From: Paenibacillus sp. FSL H8-0537
GTDB taxonomy: Bacteria; Bacillota; Bacilli; Paenibacillales; Paenibacillaceae
Assembly (NCBI RefSeq): GCF_038051995.1
Contig: NZ_CP150290.1
Location: forward strand, 15,001 to 79,000
Length of the DNA stretch: 64,000 nt
Direction: 5' to 3'
The notes below the pieces were generated by a model that saw nothing but the letters and a program-made list of their open reading frames with translations, had not been told where the DNA came from and did no database searches. Position 1 is the stretch's first letter; the number at the start of each line of letters is the position of its first letter. Position numbers and translations under genes: made by a program. Positions 10,675 to 20,335 of the stretch are shown here, piece by piece.

Positions 10675-10882
10675 TTCGACATAGTTTCTCTTTTTATGTC
10701 TACTATAATACCAACGTTTCCCATAATAGTCAACTGAAATTATTGAAGAAAAATGCAGCTACTAAGGGAATTTGACTATATAGTAAGGTCATATTACTCT
10801 TACTATAGAATACAACAGCTTCGACATTTTGGAAACTGTTTTGCGACATTCTTCGACATATTTTTTACTTTTTTATGTCGAA
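10675..10882. promoter_or_regulatory. Cluster of Spo0A (0A) boxes between abrB and the HD gene
   Basis: The 0A box core TTCGACA/TGTCGAA occurs at 10675-10681 (in the abrB leader), 10820-10826, 10852-10858 and, inverted, 10876-10882; TGCGACA at 10842-10848 is a one-mismatch copy. The last two full boxes form the palindrome TTCGACATA...TATGTCGAA with a 13-bp spacer. In B. subtilis, Spo0A~P represses abrB through boxes downstream of its promoter, and one box here has that placement. The other three to four lie directly before the HD-domain gene. Confidence 0.65.
10702..10733 (-). promoter_or_regulatory. Sigma-A promoter of abrB
   Basis: Read on the minus strand: TTGACT (10733-10728), a 17-bp spacer, then TATTAT (10710-10705). 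The predicted transcription start is near 10698, leaving a leader of about 65 nt that contains a Spo0A-type box. Confidence 0.7.
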
Positions 10883-10911
10883 CCAGAGAACAAAAGGAGT
10901 TGATTTGTTGA

Positions 10912-12207
10912 ATGAACCGACAGCTATCGGAGGAAAAGGTGTTTAAGGACCCCGTTCATAAATATATTTATGTTCAGGATCAGACAATATGGGATTTAAT
11001 CAACACGAAGGAGTTTCAAAGATTACGGCGTATACGGCAGCTTGGAACCTCTTATCTCACTTTTCATGGCGCTGAACACAGCCGATTCTCCCATTCCCTT
11101 GGCGTGTATGAAATCACTAGAAAAATTATTTCACAATTCGAGCGCAATGGTTTTCCCGGCTGGCCGCAGGAGGAGCGGCTGTTGGCGCTTTGCGCTGCTC
11201 TGCTGCATGACGTTGGTCACGGGCCATTTTCCCATTCGTTGGAGCAAGTATTCGATACCCATCACGAGCAGTGGACCTGCAGCATTCTGCTCGAGGATAC
11301 CGAGGTCAATCGTGTACTACGAAATGTAGCAGACGACTTTCCTGAACATGTAACTGCTGTTATTAATAAGACTTATCCAAATCCAATTGTCAGCGGGTTG
11401 ATTTCCAGCCAGCTTGATGCGGACCGTATGGACTATTTATTGAGGGATGCCTATTTTACAGGCGTTAATTACGGCAACTTTGACCTGGAGCGGATTTTGC
11501 GCGTGCTCCGTCCTATAGATGGAAAGATCGTTGTTAAAGAAAGCGGCATGCACGCCGTAGAGCATTATTTGATGTCCCGCTATCAAATGTATTGGCAAAT
11601 TTATTTTCATCCGGTGACGAGAAGCTCGGAAATCATCCTTAGACAAATATTTCGTAGAGCGAAGGAGCTTTATGAGGGTGGCTATGCTTTTGGCTGGATG
11701 CCGGAGCCGCTGAAACGGCTGCTTGACGGGACAATTGCAGTTAAACAATATTTGAAGCTGGATGAGGCCTATTTGCAGACGGCCTTTACAGAATGGGGCG
11801 ACGAAGGCGATGAGCTGCTCGCAGAGCTATGTGATCGTTTTCTGACGCGTCGCCTATATAAATACATTATGCTGGATAAACCGGATATTAGCCTCTTTAA
11901 TGAAGTAAGACAACAATTTGCAGCGATCGGATTGAATCCGGATTACCATATGGAAATTGATTTTCCATTTGATCAACCATATGATGTGTATCAGCCTGAT
12001 ACGAAAAAAGGCGGAAAAGAGGAAAAGACACCGATTTTGTTAATGGACGGGTATGAGGCTGTCAGTGAAATTTCCACGAAATCCGACATCATTCGTTCCA
12101 TCACTGGGCTTCATCAGGGCCAGTCCCATTTGTATTATCCGGAAGAGAAGCTGCGCGCTTCCGCTGATCAATTAAGCGATAAAGTACGAAAGTTATTTAA
12201 AATATAG
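10912..12207 (+). CDS. HD-domain phosphohydrolase (YwfO-like)
   Basis: A 431-aa HD-superfamily metal-dependent phosphohydrolase of the dGTPase-like/YwfO type. Metal ligands are visible as EHSRFSHS (His61), the HD pair in LLHDVGHGPFSHS (residues 99-100) and the downstream Asp in QLDADRMDYLLRD. Members hydrolyse dNTPs or related nucleotides; the substrate here is not determined. AAAGGAG precedes ATG 10912. It occupies the abrB-tatD interval where B. subtilis has metS. Upstream Spo0A-type boxes suggest transition-state control. A hairpin overlaps its stop codon. Confidence 0.85.
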   Translation: MNRQLSEEKVFKDPVHKYIYVQDQTIWDLINTKEFQRLRRIRQLGTSYLTFHGAEHSRFSHSLGVYEITRKIISQFERNGFPGWPQEERLLALCAALLHDVGHGPFSHSLEQVFDTHHEQWTCSILLEDTEVNRVLRNVADDFPEHVTAVINKTYPNPIVSGLISSQLDADRMDYLLRDAYFTGVNYGNFDLERILRVLRPIDGKIVVKESGMHAVEHYLMSRYQMYWQIYFHPVTRSSEIILRQIFRRAKELYEGGYAFGWMPEPLKRLLDGTIAVKQYLKLDEAYLQTAFTEWGDEGDELLAELCDRFLTRRLYKYIMLDKPDISLFNEVRQQFAAIGLNPDYHMEIDFPFDQPYDVYQPDTKKGGKEEKTPILLMDGYEAVSEISTKSDIIRSITGLHQGQSHLYYPEEKLRASADQLSDKVRKLFKI

Positions 12208-12272
12208 GAAAGTATATGATTTTGCCATACTTTCTCTATATTTCTCGGACGGCTTTCGACCGCTTCACCTTA
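12199..12272 (+). repeat. Hairpin plus repeat core (copy A of a dispersed element)
   Basis: A long hairpin (AAATATAG, GAAAGTAT, 11-nt loop, ATACTTTC, CTATATTT; 12199-12243) overlaps the stop codon of the HD gene. It is followed by a core starting GGACGGC and ending TTCACC. The same arrangement recurs near 53754 and, with a diverged hairpin, near 51467; the core alone occurs near 33131. The hairpin may also end transcription. Confidence 0.6.
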
Positions 12273-12302
12273 AACTATAATATAGAAGGAGTTTGCTGAG
12301 CT

Positions 12303-13076
12303 ATGATTTCTTTATTCGACACACACACGCATTTGGACTCCCCGCATTTTGACGAAGACCGCGAAGCCGTTATCGAAAGAGCGCGTGCAGCAGGGGTGGA
12401 TTTAATGGTCAATATTGGTTTTAATAGGGAAACGATTCCAACTACGCTTGCACTTGCAGAAAAATATGATTTTATATACGCCGCGGTCGGCTGGCATCCC
12501 GTTGACAGCATAGATATGCTGCCAGAGGATCTTAATTGGATTGAGGATCTGTGTTCTAATCCCAAAGTGGTAGCCATTGGCGAAATCGGACTGGATTACC
12601 ATTGGGATACGTCCCCTAAGGACGTACAACACCGTGTATTTCGCGAGCAAATTCGATTAGCCAAAAAGCTGAAAAAACCAATTATTATTCATAATCGCGA
12701 TGCTCATGAGGATGTTGTCAAGCTACTGAAGGAGGAAAATGCATCTGAAGTCGGAGGCATTATGCATTGTTTTTCCGGGAGTCCAGAAACGGCTCAAAAA
12801 TGCCTAGATATGAACTTCTATATTTCGTTCGGTGGACCGCTTACATTCAAAAATGCAAGGGTGCCAAAAGAGGTGCTTGCGATGGTTCCGAGTGACCGAA
12901 TTTTGATCGAAACGGATGCTCCATATTTGACCCCACATCCATTCCGTGGGAAACGAAATGAGACGTCTTATGTGTCGCTCGTTGCGGAAGCGGCAGCAGA
13001 AATATTAGGAAAATCAGTGGCCGAAATCGCCAATTTGACGACCGAAAACGGTAAAAAATGTTTTGGAATTGAGTAA
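12303..13076 (+). CDS. tatD: TatD-family metal-dependent deoxyribonuclease (YabD)
   Basis: A 257-aa TIM-barrel hydrolase. The metal site is seen as FDTHTHLD (residues 5-12), GEIGLDYHW, IIHNRDAH, MHCFSG and the C-terminal ETDAPYLTPHPFRG. Family members are 3'-5' DNases linked to DNA repair. AGAAGGAG precedes the ATG. Gene order tatD-yabE-rnmV-ksgA matches B. subtilis. Confidence 0.93.
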   Translation: MISLFDTHTHLDSPHFDEDREAVIERARAAGVDLMVNIGFNRETIPTTLALAEKYDFIYAAVGWHPVDSIDMLPEDLNWIEDLCSNPKVVAIGEIGLDYHWDTSPKDVQHRVFREQIRLAKKLKKPIIIHNRDAHEDVVKLLKEENASEVGGIMHCFSGSPETAQKCLDMNFYISFGGPLTFKNARVPKEVLAMVPSDRILIETDAPYLTPHPFRGKRNETSYVSLVAEAAAEILGKSVAEIANLTTENGKKCFGIE

Positions 13077-13198
13077 AAACGGCTATAAAAGCGAGAATAA
13101 GTGACCTTTCCGGCGATAAAACTAATTTTTCATGCTGAAATAGACTCTCTTTTCCGTAAATATCCTAAAATTTCGCTTAAATCGGTTTTTATCTGATC

Positions 13199-13228
13199 TT
13201 TACAATTAGGCTCCGATGAAGGTATGAT
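13199..13228 (+). promoter_or_regulatory. Candidate sigma-A promoter upstream of the c-di-AMP riboswitch
   Basis: TTTACA (13199-13204), 18-bp spacer, TATGAT (13223-13228), about 40 nt upstream of the aptamer. Confidence 0.5.
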
Positions 13229-13267
13229 TCATTTCAGAGCTTTAAATTTTTGTATTGGATTTCCAGT

Positions 13268-13460
13268 TTGCGCTTAATCTTCGAACTTTGGAGAGCGGGG
13301 GAACCAGGCACGATGCTGTGAGGAAATTGCGGATCACATTGCACGCGCACTTGAATTTCTTCTAGGGGTGAATTTGGCGGGGATTGCCATGAGCATTCTT
13401 CCGACGATAGGGCAGCTCTCTTGCCCGAACCCGACAGCTAACCTCGTAAGCGTTTATAGA
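13268..13460 (+). promoter_or_regulatory. Cyclic di-AMP riboswitch (ydaO/yuaA class)
   Basis: The class's conserved blocks occur in order: GGGGGAACC (13297-13305), GGGGTGAAT (13365-13373) and CCCGAACCCGACAGCTAACC (13424-13443), followed by TCGTAAGCG. The closing stem pairs CGCTTA (13271-13276) with TAAGCG (13447-13452). This class binds c-di-AMP and usually shuts off genes for cell-wall hydrolases and osmolyte or potassium transport. The downstream gene is the cell-wall protein yabE and a terminator sits between them, consistent with an off switch. It explains most of the 636-nt gap after tatD; nothing else was recognised there apart from the promoter and terminator. Confidence 0.92.
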
Positions 13461-13513
13461 GAGTGATCAACCTCGTGCATCCACCATTCCTGAATAGTCT
13501 ATTCGACGTTCCC

Positions 13514-13560
13514 GGGAAGCCACGATACAGATCCTCTGTCGACGGGCTTTCTTTTTATTT
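13514..13560 (+). terminator. Riboswitch expression-platform terminator
   Basis: GAAGCC...GGGCTTTC with an inner ACAGA/TCTGT stem, followed by a T-rich tract. It lies after the c-di-AMP aptamer and before yabE, as expected for ligand-dependent termination. Confidence 0.75.
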
Positions 13561-13712
13561 TTGAATATTGGGTAAACCGTCGTCATAGGGTAAATCTAGG
13601 AGGTTGCAGAGGAAATATACTGGAGCGTGCTATAAGCACGCCAATATACTATAGTCGCGTCAATGGTATCATGCGTAATTCGACGGCGGGGCTATGAAGG
13701 AGGACCGATGAA

Positions 13713-14858
13713 GTGGGCATTATTCAAGCAAGTGAGACCCATGGGAAACGATCATCCAGCATGTCTTTCGCATTGCGATGGAAGCGTGAAAACTTGCGTT
13801 TGATTCTTTTGAGTACTACGATCTCAATCGCTATGACTTTCATGTTTTTGGTGTTGTTGTACGGATCGGCTGACAAAAGCGTATCCGTAGTAGTGAATGG
13901 ACAAGAAACTGTTGTTTCAACGAAGCAATGGGTCCTGCAACGCCTACTGGATGAACAAGCTATTACAATTGGCCCGCATGACGAGGTATCTGTACCTCTG
14001 AATACGGCAGTAAAGGAAGGGGACCGCTTTGAAATTAAGCATGCGGTACCGCTACTTGTAAAAGCTGATGGCAAGACATCAACGGTGTACACGACAGAGA
14101 AAACCGTGCAGGCAGCGATAAAGAAATTAAATATTCCTGTTGAAGATGATGATAAAGTATTACCTTCGCTTGGCTCGGGCGTCAGCGCGGATATGACCGT
14201 AACGGTCATTCGCGTCGATACGAAGCTTGGCAAGTCGTCCAGCACAACACCGTTCACCATTGTGAAGAAGGAAGATCCGAACCTGGAAGTAGGCAAGGAG
14301 AAGGTTGTGCAGACGGGCAAAGAAGGCGTCGTAACGATCAAAATTGAGAAGCAGTTCGAAGATGGCGTGCTAGTCTCCAAGAAAGTGGTAGACAAGGTAG
14401 TCGAATCGGCTGCGGTTAATCAGGTCGTTGCAATCGGTACGAAAAAGCCGGAGCCTAAGGTTACTGTGCTGTCCACAGCGACAACCAGCAACAATGTAAC
14501 GGTAGACGGCACCACGCTCACATCCAAAAAGGTGCTTAGCAACGTCACCTTGACGGCTTATTCAGCTGGCTTAGCTTCGACGGGCAAGAGCGAAGGCCAC
14601 CCGGATTACGGTATTACGGCTTCAGGTGCTAAAGTATCGGAAGGACGGACGATTGCCGTGGACCCGGATGTCATTCCACTCGGTTGGTGGGTGTACATCG
14701 AAGGTATTGGTTTCCGCCGCGCTGAAGATACCGGAAGTGCGATCAAGGGCAGTAAGATCGATGTGTATTTTGACAGTGAAAAGCAAGCTAATCAATTCGG
14801 GAAGAAAAAAGGTTTTACCGTCTATGTGATTGGTCCTAATAAGCCATCTCTTAGCTAA
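13713..14858 (+). CDS. yabE: YabE-like cell-wall protein (DUF348, G5 and 3D domains)
   Basis: A 381-aa exported protein. A single membrane segment (about residues 30-52) is followed by ubiquitin-like DUF348 repeats (about 57-165), a G5 domain (about 172-250) and a C-terminal 3D domain (about 280-375). The 3D domain has the catalytic-type Asp residues in GSKIDVYFDS and related motifs. It resembles actinobacterial resuscitation-promoting factors and probably cleaves peptidoglycan. It starts at GTG 13713 with AAGGAGG 9 nt upstream. Control by the upstream c-di-AMP riboswitch is inferred from position and terminator. Confidence 0.9.
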   Translation: MGIIQASETHGKRSSSMSFALRWKRENLRLILLSTTISIAMTFMFLVLLYGSADKSVSVVVNGQETVVSTKQWVLQRLLDEQAITIGPHDEVSVPLNTAVKEGDRFEIKHAVPLLVKADGKTSTVYTTEKTVQAAIKKLNIPVEDDDKVLPSLGSGVSADMTVTVIRVDTKLGKSSSTTPFTIVKKEDPNLEVGKEKVVQTGKEGVVTIKIEKQFEDGVLVSKKVVDKVVESAAVNQVVAIGTKKPEPKVTVLSTATTSNNVTVDGTTLTSKKVLSNVTLTAYSAGLASTGKSEGHPDYGITASGAKVSEGRTIAVDPDVIPLGWWVYIEGIGFRRAEDTGSAIKGSKIDVYFDSEKQANQFGKKKGFTVYVIGPNKPSLS

Positions 14859-14925
14859 TTAGCATCAGTTCTTTATGGATTGTGCTCTAGTTTATCGCAA
14901 TCATAAGCTAAATATGACAGGTTAC

Positions 14926-14955
14926 GGAAGAGGCCTTGCCTCTTCTTTTTGTTTG
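14926..14955 (+). terminator. Terminator after yabE
   Basis: GAAGAGG, loop CCTTG, CCTCTTC followed by TTTTT. Confidence 0.85.
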
Positions 14956-15090
14956 CGTAAGATTCGCTTGAATAGCTAATTGGGGGTATAATAAAACAGA
15001 CGCGAATGAGCGGGTTGTTGTTGCAGCAATCGCCCATTCTTTTGAAATATATGCATGTATAAGTTTCCCTTTGCGAAAGGATTGTTCGAT

Positions 15091-15639
15091 GTGATCAAGG
15101 AAATGATTGTAGTAGAAGGCAAAGAGGATACGGTGGCGATTAAGCGGGCCGTTGAAGCCGATACGATAGAGACGAATGGATCGGCCATTGGCGAGGATGT
15201 GCTGCGGCGCATTGCGCTGGCACAGGAGCGCCGTGGCGTTATTATATTTACAGATCCGGACCATGCAGGAGAGCGTATTCGCAAAATCGTCGCTCAGCGC
15301 GTGCCGGGCTGCAAGCATGCTTTTTTACCGCAGGAGCTGGCCTCCTATAAAGGGGATATCGGCATTGAGAATGCGGCTCCTGATGCAATCAGGCAGGCGC
15401 TCTCGGAGCTGCGGACAGAAACGGCTGCAAGCGTGGGGGCCATTACTTGGGATGATTTGATGGCGGCTGGCTTAATCGTGCATGAGGAAGCGGCGAAGCG
15501 GCGGCTGGTTATGGGCAAGCTGCTGGGCATCGGCTACGCTAACGGGAAGCAGTTCTATAAGCGCTGCACAAGCTTTTGCATTACGCGCGAGGAGTTTGAG
15601 AAGGCGCTGCAAGCCATGGAACAACAGGAACAGGGGTGA
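15091..15639 (+). CDS. rnmV: Ribonuclease M5 (5S rRNA maturation)
   Basis: A 182-aa Toprim-domain nuclease that trims 5S rRNA precursors in Bacilli. The Toprim glutamate is in IVVEGKEDTVAIK, the DxD motif is FTDPDHAGERIR, and ETNGSAI is typical of RNase M5. Start GTG 15091 gives the family-normal N-terminus with GAAAGG 10 nt upstream; an ATG at 15055 would add 12 residues. It is followed after 9 nt by ksgA, the conserved partner. Confidence 0.93.
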   Translation: MIKEMIVVEGKEDTVAIKRAVEADTIETNGSAIGEDVLRRIALAQERRGVIIFTDPDHAGERIRKIVAQRVPGCKHAFLPQELASYKGDIGIENAAPDAIRQALSELRTETAASVGAITWDDLMAAGLIVHEEAAKRRLVMGKLLGIGYANGKQFYKRCTSFCITREEFEKALQAMEQQEQG

Positions 15640-15642
15640 TGA

Positions 15643-16563
<921 letters not shown>

Positions 16564-16570
16564 ATAAAGA

Positions 16571-16614
16571 TGGGCGCCGCCGGGCAATAGCTCCGGGGCG
16601 CCCGTTTGATTTTT
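16571..16614 (+). terminator. Terminator after ksgA
   Basis: GGGCGCC...GGGCGCCC hairpin followed by a T-rich stretch, 8 nt after the ksgA stop. Confidence 0.85.
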
Positions 16615-16618
16615 CCGC

Positions 16619-16646
16619 ACACTACACGCCATTTGCCCATAGGATA
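16619..16646 (+). promoter_or_regulatory. Candidate sigma-K promoter of yabG
   Basis: An AC dinucleotide at 16619-16620 and CATAGGATA at 16638-16646, spaced 17 bp, fit the sparse mother-cell sigma-K consensus (AC...CATANNNTA). yabG is sigma-K dependent in B. subtilis. Confidence 0.45.
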
Positions 16647-16666
16647 GACGAAGAGGTGATTTACCT

Positions 16667-17557
16667 ATGGAGCAAGGGGAGCTGGTCGTCCGCAAATCGT
16701 ATGGCGGTGACGTGCTATTCCGCGTAGAAGCTGTTCGAACGGATCATGCCCTGTTGAAAGGCACGGATTACCGATTGCTTGCGGATGCACCGATTCCTGA
16801 TTTATCGGTTGTTCGCGATCCAAAGAAAGAAAAAGCTACGCAGCTGGTCCGAGTGAAAGTAAATGACTCGCTCAGCCGCATACGTCAGCAGCATGAGCAA
16901 ATGGCCGTTCAGGTGAAGGCGGATATTCGGCATGCGATGCCACAAAGCCAGCCTTTCTTCGAGGTGCCCGGCAAAGTGCTGCATTTGGACGGTGACGGCA
17001 ATTATTTGCGTAAAAGCATGCAGCTGTACCAGACGATGAACGTACCGGCGCATGGCGTGCATGCGCATGAGTCACAAATGGCTGATTTGCTTTATCGGCT
17101 GCTGCCTCAAGTGAAGCCGGACATTGTGGTCATTACGGGGCATGACGGCGTGCTGAAAACAAGGCTGGAAGCAGATCTACACAGCCTGAGCAGCTATAAA
17201 AACTCGCAGAGCTTCTATAACGCGGTCCGCGTAGCGCGGGATTACGAGAAGAATCGCGACGGCCTTGTCGTCATTGCAGGAGCGTGCCAGTCGCATTTTG
17301 AAGCGCTGCTGCAAGCCGGCTCGAACTTCGCAAGCTCGCCCGGGAGAATTTTGATTCATGCGTTAGACCCGGTATACATTGCAATCAAAGCAAGCTATAC
17401 GTCCATACGCGATACCATTAACCTGGCAGATGTCATTCATGGCACGATCAGCGGTATTGATGGCGTAGGCGGCATTGAGACGCTGGGAAGGTACCGCATT
17501 GGCTTGCCAAAGCCTAAAATTAAGGCAGCAGAGTCATCCTTGCAAAGCATTTCTTAA
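16667..17557 (+). CDS. yabG: Sporulation-specific protease YabG
   Basis: A 296-aa protein of the YabG family (about 290 aa in B. subtilis). It acts in the mother cell and processes spore coat proteins. Typical segments are FFEVPGKVLHLDGD near residue 100, the ITGHDG motif near 162, and GACQSHFEALLQAGSNFASS near 204. AAGAGGTGA precedes the ATG. Position ksgA-yabG-veg matches B. subtilis. Confidence 0.93.
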   Translation: MEQGELVVRKSYGGDVLFRVEAVRTDHALLKGTDYRLLADAPIPDLSVVRDPKKEKATQLVRVKVNDSLSRIRQQHEQMAVQVKADIRHAMPQSQPFFEVPGKVLHLDGDGNYLRKSMQLYQTMNVPAHGVHAHESQMADLLYRLLPQVKPDIVVITGHDGVLKTRLEADLHSLSSYKNSQSFYNAVRVARDYEKNRDGLVVIAGACQSHFEALLQAGSNFASSPGRILIHALDPVYIAIKASYTSIRDTINLADVIHGTISGIDGVGGIETLGRYRIGLPKPKIKAAESSLQSIS

Positions 17558-17662
17558 CAAATGGCCGAGTGCAGTTGAGACTCGCAACCGTTCTCGGCTC
17601 CATTGATTTTATAATTTTTCGATAAATTATTCATGGAATGATAAAAATGGATGAAAACACCG

Positions 17663-17733
17663 TTGACAATTAAATAAGTTGACTGATATAATATTTTGCT
17701 TTGTTTGACAACCCCTCTCCATTTTGTTATAAT
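17663..17733 (+). promoter_or_regulatory. Two tandem sigma-A promoters before veg
   Basis: P1: TTGACA (17663-17668), 18 bp, TATAAT (17687-17692). P2: TTGACA (17705-17710), 17 bp, TATAAT (17728-17733), a perfect consensus. B. subtilis veg is also known for very strong vegetative promoters. Confidence 0.88.
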
Positions 17734-17760
17734 GGACAAGGAAAGAGGTGGTAGTGGACA

Positions 17761-18030
17761 ATGGCAAAAAATGCCCTACTGGATATAAAACGCAATTTGG
17801 AAGCTCATGTGGGCTCCAAGATTCGTCTGCGAGCAAATGGCGGTCGTCGTAAGACCGTTGAGCGCACCGGTGTGTTGGAAGAAACCTACCCTTCTGTTTT
17901 CATTGTTAAACTGGATCAGGAATCGCAGTCATTCAAGCGTGTTTCCTACAGTTATGCGGATATACTGACGGAGTCGGTGGAAGTGACCGTATGCAATGAT
18001 GAAGGTCAAGTCCGAATTACCCAGACATAA
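17761..18030 (+). CDS. veg: Veg protein
   Basis: An 89-aa protein with the Veg signature ([36 protein letters not shown]). In B. subtilis Veg is abundant in vegetative cells and stimulates biofilm gene expression through SinR; its biochemical activity is not settled. AAAGAGGTGGTAG precedes the ATG. Flanked by strong promoters and its own terminator. Confidence 0.95.
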   Translation: MAKNALLDIKRNLEAHVGSKIRLRANGGRRKTVERTGVLEETYPSVFIVKLDQESQSFKRVSYSYADILTESVEVTVCNDEGQVRITQT

Positions 18031-18063
18031 CATCAGATCTATAGATGCCGGTAGGCTATACTA

Positions 18064-18099
18064 AACGCGGAGACGACAGTTCTTCGCGTTTTTTTTCAT
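18064..18099 (+). terminator. Terminator after veg
   Basis: AACGCG...CGCGTT stem with internal AGA/TCT pairing followed by eight T. Confidence 0.85.
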
Positions 18100-18134
18100 T
18101 TTCCAAGCTGGAAGCGGTCGGTTGGTGGTCAAGC

Positions 18135-18163
18135 GTATAGGGCGGCTGGGTTGTCGCATACTA
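18135..18163 (+). promoter_or_regulatory. Sigma-G promoter of sspF
   Basis: GTATA (18135-18139), 17 bp, CATACTA (18157-18163) is a close match to the forespore sigma-G consensus, upstream of a spore-DNA-protein gene that sigma-G is known to transcribe. Confidence 0.65.
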
Positions 18164-18204
18164 AGGGGGCATAACCAATTCAGCAGCATGGGAGGACCTC
18201 ACGC

Positions 18205-18393
18205 ATGAGCCGTAGAAGACGCAGTGTAATGTCCGAGGAATTGAAGTATGAGCTGGCAAAGGATCTAGGTTTTTATGATACGGTGCAAAAAGAAGGCTGG
18301 GGCGGCATTCGCGCCAAAGATGCTGGCAATATGGTCAAGCGGGCGATCCAGATGGCGGAGCAAGCCGCGGCAAATGGAATCAATCGCCCTTAA
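18205..18393 (+). CDS. sspF: Small acid-soluble spore protein (SspF type)
   Basis: A 62-aa alpha/beta-type SASP relative. The [20 protein letters not shown] segment and the [18 protein letters not shown] segment match SspF (about 61 aa), a DNA-binding protein of the forespore. GGGAGGACC precedes the ATG. Gene order veg-sspF-ispE matches B. subtilis. It has its own sigma-G promoter and terminator. Confidence 0.93.
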   Translation: MSRRRRSVMSEELKYELAKDLGFYDTVQKEGWGGIRAKDAGNMVKRAIQMAEQAAANGINRP

Positions 18394-18432
18394 CTGGGCA
18401 CCTGGAATGCAACGCAAAAACGGCAATAATCG

Positions 18433-18481
18433 GCTAAGAGTCGCCGCTCTGTATATGAGCGGCAGGACTCTTAGCTTTTCT
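18433..18481 (+). terminator. Terminator after sspF
   Basis: A long two-part stem, GCTAAGAGT/ACTCTTAGC and GCCGCTC/GAGCGGC, followed by TTTTCTT. Confidence 0.88.
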
Positions 18482-18537
18482 TCTGCCCGTTTGCTATAAT
18501 ATTGGATAAGTTAATGATAGGAACGGGAGAGCTTAGG

Positions 18538-19392
18538 ATGAAAATTTATGAAAAAGCTCCGGCTAAAATCAATTTGTTGCTCGATGTGCTTCGCAAGCGT
18601 GAAGATGGCTTCCACGAGGTCGAGATGATCATGACGATGGTAGACCTTGCAGACCGTCTCGAAATGCAGGAGCTGCCGCGCGACACGATTATCATATCGA
18701 GCCAGGCCGGCTACATACCTTTAGATGAGAAGAACCTGGCGTTTCAGGCAGCGCGGCTTATTAAAGACCGCTATGATGTGCGTAAAGGTGTATATATTCA
18801 TTTGGACAAAAAGATTCCGGTTGCCGCTGGCCTTGCTGGCGGCAGCAGCGACGCGGCAGCAGCCCTTAGAGGGCTGAACAGGCTGTGGCAGCTGAACATC
18901 CCTGAGCAAGAGCTGTGCACGCTTGGAGCGGAGCTTGGCTCCGACGTTCCGTTCTGCGTAACCGGCGGGACTGCCATCGCTACCGGACGCGGCGAGCGTC
19001 TGGAGCCGATCGAAAGTCCGCCGCAGTGCTGGGTCGTCCTTGCGAAGCCCCCAATCAATGTTTCCACTGCAGACGTGTATGGCAAGTTTCGAGTAGCGGG
19101 CATTGACCAGCATCCGTCTGCTGCCGACATGGTGTCAGCTATTCAGCGCGGTTCCTTCGCCGATGTGTGTGGGGGACTTGGCAATGTGCTGGAATCGGTA
19201 ACGCTTGATCTATATCCGGAGGTGCGCCAGCTCAAGGAAAGCATGATTCGTCTCGGAGCGGATGGCGTGTTAATGTCAGGCAGCGGGCCGACGGTATTCG
19301 GGCTAGTATCGAAAGAAGGTAAGCTTCCGCGTATTTATAATGGGCTGCGCGGTTTTTGCAAGGAAGTTTACGTGGTAAGAATGCTAACATAA
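18538..19392 (+). CDS. ispE: 4-diphosphocytidyl-2-C-methyl-D-erythritol kinase
   Basis: A 284-aa GHMP kinase of the MEP isoprenoid pathway, phosphorylating CDP-methylerythritol. The ATP-binding GHMP motif [17 protein letters not shown] lies near residues 96-112; LGSDVPFC and the C-terminal [10 protein letters not shown] are typical. ATG 18538 ([13 protein letters not shown]) is the family-normal start with GGGAGAG upstream; an earlier TTG at 18502 is rejected. Confidence 0.95.
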   Translation: MKIYEKAPAKINLLLDVLRKREDGFHEVEMIMTMVDLADRLEMQELPRDTIIISSQAGYIPLDEKNLAFQAARLIKDRYDVRKGVYIHLDKKIPVAAGLAGGSSDAAAALRGLNRLWQLNIPEQELCTLGAELGSDVPFCVTGGTAIATGRGERLEPIESPPQCWVVLAKPPINVSTADVYGKFRVAGIDQHPSAADMVSAIQRGSFADVCGGLGNVLESVTLDLYPEVRQLKESMIRLGADGVLMSGSGPTVFGLVSKEGKLPRIYNGLRGFCKEVYVVRMLT

Positions 19393-19475
19393 AAGTGACG
19401 TTTTCCTTGATTAAATCCGTATAAAAATGTTATATTAACATTATAATATTCGGATTTTAGCAGGGGGAGAATTCC

Positions 19476-20306
19476 TTGAAAAAGTTAAAACGCAGCGCAA
19501 GACTGGTAGAGATGACGCAATACCTGCTAAGTCGCCCACATACGTTAATCTCGCTAACAGCTTTTGCGGACCGCTATCAGTCAGCCAAATCATCGATTAG
19601 CGAGGATCTGGCGATCATTAAAGAAGTATTTGAAGAAGAGGGCATTGGCGAGCTTAACACCCTTGCGGGCGCCGCAGGCGGCGTAAAGTTCGCACCGAAG
19701 ATGCATGCCTCTGATGCACGCGACATTATGAATAATATTTGCCGTCAGCTGGAGCAGCCTGAACGGGTGCTCCCTGGCGGTTATTTGTATATGACGGATA
19801 TGCTTGGCCAGCCTGAGCTGCTGGCTGATATCGGCCGCATGTTTGCGACCGCTTTTGCCGCGAGGAAAATTGATGTCATTATGACGGTAGAGACGAAGGG
19901 CATCCCGCTCGCTTACGCAACGGCTGCCTGCCTGAATCTGCCCGTCGTTATCGTACGCCGAGATAATAAGGTGACGGAAGGCTCTGCGGTTAGCATCAAT
20001 TACGTCTCTGGCTCTAATAAACGCATTCAGACGATGTCGCTTGCTAGGCGGGCACTTAAGGAGCAGTCCCGCGTGCTTATTATTGATGACTTCATGAAAG
20101 CAGGCGGCACCATTCAAGGGATGATGGATCTGCTCTTTGAATTCAAGGCGACCGTTGCCGGCGTTGGCGTCTTTGTAGAATCGGGCGAGGTGGAGCTCGA
20201 AGAACGACTGCTTGAAGATTATGTGTCGTTAGCGAAGCTGACGGCCGTAGATTTGAAGACCAAGCAGACGACAGTCATACCAGGCAATTATTTTCGCACA
20301 GAATAA
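19476..20306 (+). CDS. purR: Purine operon repressor PurR
   Basis: A 276-aa regulator (about 285 aa in B. subtilis). An N-terminal winged helix (residues about 1-74) is fused to a phosphoribosyltransferase-like domain. The PRPP-binding loop is VLIIDDFMKAGGTIQGM near residues 203-219. It represses purine synthesis genes and is released by PRPP. It starts at TTG with AGGGGGAGA upstream. Followed after 29 nt by yabJ, as in B. subtilis. Confidence 0.95.
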   Translation: MKKLKRSARLVEMTQYLLSRPHTLISLTAFADRYQSAKSSISEDLAIIKEVFEEEGIGELNTLAGAAGGVKFAPKMHASDARDIMNNICRQLEQPERVLPGGYLYMTDMLGQPELLADIGRMFATAFAARKIDVIMTVETKGIPLAYATAACLNLPVVIVRRDNKVTEGSAVSINYVSGSNKRIQTMSLARRALKEQSRVLIIDDFMKAGGTIQGMMDLLFEFKATVAGVGVFVESGEVELEERLLEDYVSLAKLTAVDLKTKQTTVIPGNYFRTE

Positions 20307-20335
20307 CGATTATTACTAAAGAAGGGTTGGAATAA

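Noticed and set aside
18502..18537. Longer ispE from TTG 18502
   Set aside because: The ATG at 18538 has a better ribosome site and gives the standard [13 protein letters not shown] start.
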